Notes under the pieces: generated by a model
Told to the model about the DNA's origin: nothing
Databases searched by the model: none
What the model saw: only the letters and a program-made list of their open reading frames with translations
In this document: positions 50,533 to 56,878 of the stretch, in pieces
How positions within the stretch are numbered: position 1 is the stretch's first letter
How the letters are laid out: every line of letters begins with the position of its first letter
Position numbers and translations under genes: made by a program
NCBI GenBank assembly: GCA_040385245.1
Contig: JAZKHT010000014.1
Coordinates: 1 to 58,441 of the forward strand
Source of the DNA: JAZKHT01 sp040385245
GTDB taxonomy: Bacteria > Pseudomonadota > Alphaproteobacteria > Rhodobacterales > Rhodobacteraceae
Direction of reading: 5' to 3'
DNA length: 58,441 bases

Positions 50533-51353
50533 GGCAGGCCCGCCTCTTGCAGGACGCGCGACAGCAAGATCCGCGCATAGTGGCGCTTGACTGCGTCCGA
50601 TGCGTTCAGGTCACCCAGCACATTGATGCCGTCGGTCGCAAGGGCTGCGATGTTTGCGCGGGTTTCGCCTGCGGCCAACGCCGCCTCGGCGGTGCGCGCC
50701 CGCACCGGACGGTCAGACAGCGCGAACCAGACGATTCGAGGCGATGGCCCGGTCATCAGGGCAAGGCCCGTCATGGCGTAATCCCCTTTTCGCCTGGCAA
50801 GTTCGGCAAATCCATGACGCGCCTCGGTTGCGGGCAGCGGAAATTCGATCTGCGTCAGAATTTCGCCGGGCATCAGGGCCGTCTCGTAGATGCCGCGAAA
50901 GAAATCGTCGGCGGAAATGGTGCGAAGGCCGTCTGGCCCGTTGACATGCAAAACCGCCGACAGGGCCAGCGCGCAGGCAGGCATTTCGGACGCCGGATCG
51001 GCCAGCGCGATACTGCCCCCGATGGTGCCCCGATGGCGAATGGCGGGGTGCGCGACATGGGCCACCGCTTGGGCAAGCAGCGGCAGATGTGCCGTTACCA
51101 AAGGGTCGGCGGCCACCTCGGCATGGCGCGTCATCGCGCCGATGATCACCGCATTGCCCTGCCGCCCAATGCCGCGAAGGGCACCGATCTGGCTGATGTC
51201 GATCAAAAGTTCGGGCGCGTCCAATCGAAAATTCAGCGCGGCCAGCAAGCTTTGGCCGCCAGCAAGATAGCGGGCGTCCTCTGCTTCAATGTAACGCGCC
51301 ATGGCGTCGTCTACTGACGTCGCGCGGACATATTCAAACGGGGCAGGTTTCAT
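50529..51353 (-). CDS. Molybdenum hydroxylase FAD subunit
   Basis: The 274-residue subunit binds FAD through YLAGGQSLLAALNFRLD and RHRGTIGGSIALADPASEMPA, the two CoxM motifs. The last third is the CO_deh_flav_C domain. The order FAD-FeS-Mo subunit is that of many N-heteroaromatic and aldehyde hydroxylases. It is the first gene of the operon, 33 bases from operator D. Confidence 0.93.
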   Translation of the reverse strand: MKPAPFEYVRATSVDDAMARYIEAEDARYLAGGQSLLAALNFRLDAPELLIDISQIGALRGIGRQGNAVIIGAMTRHAEVAADPLVTAHLPLLAQAVAHVAHPAIRHRGTIGGSIALADPASEMPACALALSAVLHVNGPDGLRTISADDFFRGIYETALMPGEILTQIEFPLPATEARHGFAELARRKGDYAMTGLALMTGPSPRIVWFALSDRPVRARTAEAALAAGETRANIAALATDGINVLGDLNASDAVKRHYARILLSRVLQEAGLP

Positions 51354-51386
51354 CCGTCTTCTCGATCAAAGCCACGGCCCAGCTTA

Positions 51387-51402
51387 TCTATCAGTCGATA
51401 AA
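51387..51402. promoter_or_regulatory. Island operator D
   Basis: TCTATCAGTCGATAAA, followed by TAA, lies 33 bases before the molybdenum hydroxylase operon and matches operators A to C. The region 51403-51518 shows nothing else distinct. Confidence 0.75.
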
Positions 51403-51518
51403 TAACAAGCCGAAACTGAACGGAAGAACTTACAGGGGGTGACCTCGCTGACTGGAAGGTCTGGTCTGGGCGACAGGATTTGCACAACTGTCGGAAGCCA
51501 TGACCGCCGCCCGCTGCA

Positions 51519-52103
51519 TCACACCATCATGGCAAGCTGGCGCGACTTGGCGCCATCGACGGTCCGCAGTTCGCAGGCGATCCGCACCAATTCGTCCATC
51601 GTCCGGTGGATCGCCGTGGGATAATCAAGACAGGCGCGAATGCGCATGGCAGGGTCGATCAGGAAAGACCGGTGAAACTGCCGATGCGTCACCCCACTGT
51701 CCTCAAGGCCCAAGGCGGAATGCAGGATGCCCTGCGGGTCGGCGATGATCGGAAATCTAACGGTTGCCGTGCCCGTCAATGCAAGCCTTCCCAGCCAATC
51801 GCGGTTCTCGACATCATCACCGCGCGACAGGGCGATGCTTCTCAGACTGCCGTCGGGATCGCCCGGCCGTTCTGCAATGCTGGCCCCTGTCAGAAAGTCG
51901 GGGCACTGCGCCGCGCCCAGATTCCACAGATGTGTCCATCTGCCCTCGGCCCAGTCGTGGAATGATATCCATCCCTGAGTTGTGGGTGCCTGAAAGTCGG
52001 GAAAGATGTCGCCCATCCGCGGTTGCCATGTTTGCTTCTGGCGATGGACTCGCGGCACATGAACGGTGACCCGGGGGGCATCGTTGAACAGGCTGAATAT
52101 CAT
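51519..52103 (-). CDS. Peroxiredoxin-like (Prx6-type) protein without the peroxidatic Cys
   Basis: The 194-residue protein has the layout of 1-Cys peroxiredoxins: MGDIFPDFQAPTTQGWISFHDW, PIIADPQGILHSALGL, and QFHRSFLIDPAMRIRACLDYP, then a C-terminal helical part. In the active-site segment the expected P-x3-T-x2-C is replaced by NLGAAQCPDFLTGAS; the Cys is displaced and Pro/Thr are out of register. It probably lost peroxidase chemistry or uses the Cys differently. The ATG at 52103 follows GGAGAG; longer frames upstream are unlike the family. Confidence 0.78.
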   Translation of the reverse strand: MIFSLFNDAPRVTVHVPRVHRQKQTWQPRMGDIFPDFQAPTTQGWISFHDWAEGRWTHLWNLGAAQCPDFLTGASIAERPGDPDGSLRSIALSRGDDVENRDWLGRLALTGTATVRFPIIADPQGILHSALGLEDSGVTHRQFHRSFLIDPAMRIRACLDYPTAIHRTMDELVRIACELRTVDGAKSRQLAMMV

Positions 52104-52384
52104 GATCCGCTCTCCAATCCGTTGCAAAGCCCCAAATAAAAATTCACTGATGCACGTCCAAACAGTGTGCCGCGATTTTGCAAAAATGTGGATTTTAATT
52201 TCGATCTTTGCACCAATTGAATCGTACCGATCGCACCTGCGAGGAACCAAATGGTCAAGCCGTTCGGCCCGAAAGATAAGCCGCACGGTTGCCAAATTTT
52301 TGCCATGTAGAATTGACACAGGCGGCTCTATTCGGGAGATAGGTATTCGACTGACCCCTGCCCGGTCGCAAAGAGACGGAGTTT

Positions 52385-52972
52385 ATGATGGAACATCTGG
52401 CGCATATCGAAATCAACCGGACAGGCCCTTCCCTGGCCGGTGCAAGCCAGGTTTTCGGGCGCAACGAAGGGCGCATCGTTCCGGACGGCCAAAGCGGTGC
52501 GGGTCAGGGCCGGCGCCATTCTTTCGGGTTGCTCTCGGATCTGACAGCCCTTTTCATCGCGTCAAGCGACCAGGGTGTCGCCCTGGCGAGTGACCTGAGC
52601 GAGGCCGGCGCGACGGTGATCCTGTGCACAAAGCGACATACGACGATCCACGCGCTTTGGGCGGATGTGGCGCAGGCGCAGGTGATCTTCATCGACGCGG
52701 ATACCTTTGATGATACAGGAAAATTGGTCGATTTCTGCATGAAGTTGCGCAGCCTTGCCCCGGACAAGCCGACCATTTTGCAATCGGCTGTCGTCGGACA
52801 GAATGACTTTACGACCGAGCGCATGTCGATCTGCGATGTGACGCTGAGCAAGCCAACGTCGCGCGCCGTTCTTCACTATGCCATCGATGTGGCTGTCGAA
52901 AACAACGCGCGCTACCGGGCGCTTCTGTGCTGCCAGAAAGACGGATCATCCGCGACAAGCGAAGGTTGCTGA
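52385..52972 (+). CDS. Receiver-like protein with poorly conserved phosphorylation site
   Basis: The 195-residue protein has an N-terminal ~55-residue polar part and then a Rossmann-like receiver fold: TALFIASSDQGVALASDLSEAGATVIL, VIFIDADTFDDTG, PTILQSAVVGQND and VTLSKPTSRAVLHYAIDV. The usual acidic pair near the start is replaced by Ser-Ser-Asp, while an Asp after strand 3 and the Lys-Pro remain. It may be a phosphorylation-independent regulator. A GGAG ribosome site precedes the ATG, and a strong terminator follows. It lies upstream of the LuxR-type regulator. Confidence 0.65.
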   Translation: MMEHLAHIEINRTGPSLAGASQVFGRNEGRIVPDGQSGAGQGRRHSFGLLSDLTALFIASSDQGVALASDLSEAGATVILCTKRHTTIHALWADVAQAQVIFIDADTFDDTGKLVDFCMKLRSLAPDKPTILQSAVVGQNDFTTERMSICDVTLSKPTSRAVLHYAIDVAVENNARYRALLCCQKDGSSATSEGC

Positions 52973-53024
52973 ACGACCCGCCACATCTGGAATGGTGACG
53001 ATTCGGCAATCTGAATTGAATATA

Positions 53025-53055
53025 TGAATTCAGGATATATAATTCCATGAATTCA
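53025..53055. repeat. Paired TGAATTCA palindromes
   Basis: Two copies of TGAATTCA (53025-53032 and 53048-53055) are 23 bases apart centre to centre, about two helical turns, in an AT-rich patch between the receiver-like gene and the LuxR-type gene. Such spacing suits a dimer-of-dimers regulator or curved DNA. Confidence 0.4.
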
Positions 53056-53068
53056 CCGAGTGTCTGCC

Positions 53069-53131
53069 GCATGGTTTTCTGCCCTAACCATGCAACTTCG
53101 CACCCAGTGAAATGCTGGGTGCATTTTTTTT
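53069..53131 (+). terminator. Double hairpin with T-run after the receiver-like gene
   Basis: Hairpin 1 pairs GCATGGTT (53069-53076) with AACCATGC (53086-53093). Hairpin 2 pairs GCACCCAG (53100-53107) with CTGGGTGC (53115-53122) and is followed by eight T (53124-53131), a clear intrinsic terminator. The remaining bases to 53322 are AT-rich and hold the promoter region of the LuxR-type gene; no further gene is seen. Confidence 0.85.
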
Positions 53132-53322
53132 AGCGATGTCGAAACCAGGTGCATCCACCGTATTTGACGCAATTGCACATAATGACACATCTTTTGCACA
53201 ATCAAACGATTGGTTAAGAATACTTAAAGATAATGCTTTCCTTACACGTAAAAATATTGCACGCCACGGCTCAAAAGTTATATGCGAACAACCATCCAGT
53301 CGATAAACTAAAGGAGACCGAT

Positions 53323-53988
53323 ATGTCTTTTGAACACGAGGCAAAAACCTGGTCGACCAGACCGGTGTCGGTTCTGGTTGCGGATGATCATTCGCTGATC
53401 CGTGATGCGATGAAGATGATCCTGTCCGCCGACAGGGGGTTTGATACACGGGTCGCCAACGACTTTGACGGGGCGATGTCGCTGATCGCGACGGATGGGC
53501 CGATCGATGTTCTTTTGCTGGATTTGCAGATGCCGGGAATGGACGGGCTGTCCAGCATCGAACGTGCGATTGCGGCGATGCCCGATGGTGCCGTCGTGCT
53601 TTTTTCGGGCCACGTCGAAGCAGTCTTTTTGGGGCAGGCGATAGCCTTGGGCGCACGGGGCTACATCCCAAAGACCTTGCAGGTGGATGCGTTCTCGGCT
53701 GCGTTGCGCCTTGTTGCCACCGGGCAAAGCTTCCTTCCGTCAGATTACTTTACCGGAGGGGGACAGATGTTCGCAAAAAACGAAAGCACGGATCGTGACG
53801 GATTAAGCCAGCAAGAAATCAGCGTGCTGAGCAAGGTGTCCATGGGCAAGACCAACAAGGAAATCGCCTGGGCGATGAACCTGAGCGAAGTGACGGTCAA
53901 ACTGCAGATGCGATCCGTCTGCACAAAGCTGAAGGCAAAGAACCGCACACACGCGTCGATGATCGCCAAGCAGATGGGCCTGATCTGA
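53323..53988 (+). CDS. LuxR-type (NarL family) response regulator
   Basis: The 221-residue protein has a receiver domain (VLVADDHSLIRDAMKMIL, phospho-acceptor Asp67 in LLLDLQMPGMDG, Lys in GYIPKTLQ) and a LuxR helix-turn-helix (LSQQEISVLSKVSMGKTNKEIAWAMNLSEVTVKLQMRSVCTKL). The ATG at 53323 has AAGGAG upstream. It converges on the fibre-like gene with a 3-base gap. In enterics, the LuxR-type CsgD controls curli; by analogy this protein may control the CsgG-type locus beside it. No kinase gene is nearby. Confidence 0.9.
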   Translation: MSFEHEAKTWSTRPVSVLVADDHSLIRDAMKMILSADRGFDTRVANDFDGAMSLIATDGPIDVLLLDLQMPGMDGLSSIERAIAAMPDGAVVLFSGHVEAVFLGQAIALGARGYIPKTLQVDAFSAALRLVATGQSFLPSDYFTGGGQMFAKNESTDRDGLSQQEISVLSKVSMGKTNKEIAWAMNLSEVTVKLQMRSVCTKLKAKNRTHASMIAKQMGLI

Positions 53989-53991
53989 CGC

Positions 53992-54870
53992 TTAGGGTGC
54001 GGTGCGGATCGATCCACCGTTGACCGCGCCAAGTGCCGTGGTCAGCACCTCGCCCAGTTGCGCCACGCTTGAGGCGATGTGAACCGACACGTTTCCCGCG
54101 ATATCGCTGTGGTTGTTGGCAGCGTTCAGGATAAGGGCACCCAGCGCCGGGTCGGACCCGATCTGACGAATTGCAATACGCTCTGCTATGACGTTTGCCG
54201 TCCGCGCGGCGTGGAAATCGACATTGGACCCGACGGACACCGCCGAAAGCGTTGGCCGCACCGAGGATGGGATGCCAAAGTCGTAGGTCAACCCGGCGAC
54301 GACATCGCCAGCGTTCACAGCACCAATCGCTGTCGTGTTGATGCGCTGCAAGATGATGTTGGTGGGGTTGATGACGACAGGGCCACCGATTGCGGCAAGG
54401 TCAGGGAACAACTCTGCTTGCACGAGGTGCCGGACGGAGGCGTCGATGCGAGTCACGACGGCTTCGGTTGCGCGTTGCAGTTGCATCCCGTTGCGGCCCT
54501 GATCGTAGATCGACAATTGCCCGGCAGGCGGCAAGACGAACATGGCGCTGCCCAGTGGATACAGGCCCGCTGCCAAACCCTGAACGGTTTGACCGGCAAG
54601 ATCGGGCGTTACATCCACGCCGCCGATTGACGCGACGGCAGTGACCGGAAGGCCCGTTTCGGTAAAACCGACGATCACGCTGTCACCTGCCCGCAAGCCG
54701 CGCGGCACATCCGTGAATGACCCGCTTTGCGCAACGTTCGCCATGATCGCGCCCAACGGGCTGGGCTGCATACTGTCGATGACGTGCAGCACAGATTCCA
54801 GAACCGTGGTGGCCCCGCTGGCCGAGGGCACGGCAAATGCAATCAAAAAGCAAAGCTGAACTGATTTCAC
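53992..54870 (-). CDS. Exported GAVN-motif protein, possible minor fibre subunit
   Basis: The 292-residue protein starts at GTG 54870 (AAAGGA nine bases upstream) and has a signal peptide ending near PSASGA. The mature chain opens TTVLESVLHVID, like the SVLERVL of the two paralogues upstream, and the end is related to them: ALILNAANNHSDIAG, then TTALGAVNGGSI. A second TTAIGAVNAG lies ~75 residues earlier. The middle part is unique and beta-rich. It is last in the order CsgG-like, two paralogues, this gene. Fibre role is inference. Confidence 0.75.
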   Translation of the reverse strand: MKSVQLCFLIAFAVPSASGATTVLESVLHVIDSMQPSPLGAIMANVAQSGSFTDVPRGLRAGDSVIVGFTETGLPVTAVASIGGVDVTPDLAGQTVQGLAAGLYPLGSAMFVLPPAGQLSIYDQGRNGMQLQRATEAVVTRIDASVRHLVQAELFPDLAAIGGPVVINPTNIILQRINTTAIGAVNAGDVVAGLTYDFGIPSSVRPTLSAVSVGSNVDFHAARTANVIAERIAIRQIGSDPALGALILNAANNHSDIAGNVSVHIASSVAQLGEVLTTALGAVNGGSIRTAP

Positions 54871-54901
54871 CCGACCGGTCCTTTGCCGCAAACGGAATAC
54901 A

Positions 54902-54932
54902 GACAGCCCGCGCTCGGATGGCGCAGGCTGTC
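54902..54932 (-). terminator. Hairpin after the 361-residue fibre-like gene
   Basis: GACAGCC (54902-54908) pairs with GGCTGTC (54926-54932), with an inner GCGC/GCGC pairing. It lies 12 bases after the minus-strand gene end and before the next gene, so it may weaken read-through. Confidence 0.55.
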
Positions 54933-54943
54933 CAAGGTCGTGG

Positions 54944-56029
54944 TCAGTTGGACGCGATGTTGCCGACGATGCCGGCCGTCACGCCCGAAACGGACGAGTT
55001 GATGCCCGATGTGATCGTGCCGGTGTTGACCGCACCCAGAACGGTGGTCGCGACGTCGCCGATGGAGCCCTTCAGACCTGCAAAGGTGCTGTTGACCGAC
55101 CCAACGACGCTGGTTGCGTTCGACGCCACGTTCAGGACCAGTGCGCTGGTATCTGCGACTGCGCCGATCTGCGTGATGGACGACGACACGGCGCTGGAGG
55201 TTCCGGCGATGGCTTCGGACAGGTCCTGGTTCACACCCAGCGTGATCTCGCCGGTGTTGACCGCACCCAGAACAGTGGTGGAAAGATCGCCGATGTCCAC
55301 GGTGACCTGTTCCATAGCGAACACGCTGCCCGTTGATGCCGTAGCCGCGTTGACATCCTCGATCGTGTTGGTGATCGACCCGTCGATGGTGTTCAGCAGG
55401 GTCTGACGCTCGGTCGCGGTGTATTGTTCGGCGATGTCGGCCACGTAGGATTCAATAAAATCCGCGACAAGTGTCGTGTGGGCGCTGACTGCGTCGTTGT
55501 ACACATCCAGTTCAGACAAATAGCTGTCATAGGCCAGAACTGCAATTTCGTTCGAGTTCCAGTCGGCCAAGTCCGCGTTGTACGCTGCGAGATCGGAAGT
55601 GTAGGTGACCAGAGCGGCCATATACGCCGGGTCTGCCTCACCCTCAGCAAAGGCAAATGGATCCGGTTCGGTCGGCGCGATCGGAGCGGGGGTTGACGTG
55701 GCTGCGGGAACGACCGAAGGCGCGGTGAAACCCAGCGGCGGTGCAAGACCTGCCGCCGTCGCCGCCGCTGCGTCAAGCGCTGCGTCGTATTCGGCCTGGC
55801 TCAGTTCATCATCCGAGCCGACATAGACAGTCGTGTTCGCGGACAGGACACCGATGTTGTCCGCGATGTTGGCGAACACACCCGAGGTTGGCAAAAGATT
55901 GCCTGTGTCGGCAGCTGCAAGCACACGCTCCAGCACCGACTGCGACGTGGACTCGGGTGCAACCTGTGCGAATGCGGTTGTGGAAAATCCGACCAGCACA
56001 AGGGCGGTCGTGGCAAGTAAGCGGTTCAT
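54944..56029 (-). CDS. Exported GAVN-motif protein, long paralogue with inserted domain
   Basis: The 361-residue protein has a signal peptide (cleavage after AFA, residue 21) and the segment SQSVLERVLAAADTGN shared with the 206-residue paralogue. Residues ~68-210 are an insertion with a Pro/Ala-rich part (PAATSTPAPIAPTEPDP) and an Ala/Tyr/Asp-rich helical part. Residues ~211-361 match the paralogue almost throughout and hold two copies of TTVLGAVNTG (251-260 and 328-337). Alternating Ser/Thr/Val/Asn composition suits beta-solenoid or amyloid-like subunits. A GGAGAC ribosome site supports the ATG. Confidence 0.82.
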   Translation of the reverse strand: MNRLLATTALVLVGFSTTAFAQVAPESTSQSVLERVLAAADTGNLLPTSGVFANIADNIGVLSANTTVYVGSDDELSQAEYDAALDAAAATAAGLAPPLGFTAPSVVPAATSTPAPIAPTEPDPFAFAEGEADPAYMAALVTYTSDLAAYNADLADWNSNEIAVLAYDSYLSELDVYNDAVSAHTTLVADFIESYVADIAEQYTATERQTLLNTIDGSITNTIEDVNAATASTGSVFAMEQVTVDIGDLSTTVLGAVNTGEITLGVNQDLSEAIAGTSSAVSSSITQIGAVADTSALVLNVASNATSVVGSVNSTFAGLKGSIGDVATTVLGAVNTGTITSGINSSVSGVTAGIVGNIASN

Positions 56030-56056
56030 GTCAGTTGTCTCCTGAAACGTATGAAT

Positions 56057-56082
56057 GAATCCCCGCCGGGGGGCGGGGATTC
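56057..56082. terminator. Perfect 11-bp hairpin between the two fibre-like paralogues
   Basis: GAATCCCCGCC (56057-56067) pairs with GGCGGGGATTC (56072-56082) around GGGG. It lies 42 bases after the minus-strand 206-aa gene and 28 bases before the 361-aa gene, as expected for an attenuator that lowers expression of the downstream subunit. Confidence 0.7.
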
Positions 56083-56124
56083 AATTTTCACGCGGCGCTA
56101 TGGTTTAGACCAAAGCGCACGTTC

Positions 56125-56745
56125 TCAGTTCGTGGAGCCGATGATGCCGGCCTTCACGCCAGAGACGGACGAGTTGACGCCCGACGTGATCGTGCCGGTG
56201 TTGACTGCGCCCAGAACGGTGGTGGCAACGTTGCCGATGGAGCCGTTCAGACCGGTGAACGAGCTGGTAACCGAACCGATGACATCGGTTGCGTTCGATG
56301 CCACGTTCAGGACCAGTGCGCTGGTGTCAGCCACGCCACCGATTTGTGCGATGGACGACGACACGGCGCTGGAGGTTCCGGCGATGGCTTCGGACAGGTC
56401 CTGGTTCACACCCAGCGTGATTTCGCCGGTGTTGACCGCACCCAGAACGGTGGTCGACAGATCGCCGATATCAACCGAAACCTGTTCCATTGCGAACACG
56501 TCGCCCACGTCGGCGGTCGCGTCGTTCACGCCGGTCATCGTGTTGGTGATGGAGCCGTCGATGGCGTTCAGGATCGTGCCGTCTTCACCGATGACACCGA
56601 TGTTGTCGGCGATGTTGGCGAACACGCCCGTCACGTCATTCAGGTTGTTGGTTTCAGCCAGAACACGCTCCAGCACGGATTGGGCGGAAGCGGCACCGGC
56701 GAAAGCGAAAAGCGACAAAGCGGTCGTTGCGAGAAGTTTTTTCAT
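56125..56745 (-). CDS. Exported GAVN-motif protein, short paralogue, possible major fibre subunit
   Basis: The 206-residue protein starts MKKLLATTALSLFAFAGAASA, a clear signal peptide cut after residue 21, with AGGAAA upstream. The mature chain opens QSVLERVLAETNN and ends with two repeats around TTVLGAVNTG (98-107 and 175-184), the first followed by EITLGVNQ and the second by TITSGVNSSVSG. No Cys occurs. It lies first after the CsgG-like gene and before a strong hairpin, so it is probably the most abundant product of the locus. I know no named family. Confidence 0.82.
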   Translation of the reverse strand: MKKLLATTALSLFAFAGAASAQSVLERVLAETNNLNDVTGVFANIADNIGVIGEDGTILNAIDGSITNTMTGVNDATADVGDVFAMEQVSVDIGDLSTTVLGAVNTGEITLGVNQDLSEAIAGTSSAVSSSIAQIGGVADTSALVLNVASNATDVIGSVTSSFTGLNGSIGNVATTVLGAVNTGTITSGVNSSVSGVKAGIIGSTN

Positions 56746-56822
56746 GGTAGTTTCCTGTTTTGGAAGCCGCACCCGCCCTCGGGGTGTGGCAGATCTTGGG
56801 TCATGGCGAGGGCCCGTGTGAG

Positions 56823-56849
56823 CCGGGGGGTGAAGGTTTCACCCGCCGG
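56823..56849 (-). terminator. Hairpin after the CsgG-like gene
   Basis: GGGTGAA (56828-56834) pairs with TTCACCC (56838-56844), flanked by outer CCGG/CCGG arms. It lies 30 bases after the minus-strand CsgG-like gene and before the short fibre-like gene. Confidence 0.55.
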
Positions 56850-56878
56850 ATTCGTTAGGGCGTGCTGATGGGTGCGGA

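Noticed and set aside
47717..51353. Aerobic CO dehydrogenase
   Set aside because: Subunit order would allow it, but the large subunit lacks the AYxCSFR active-site loop.
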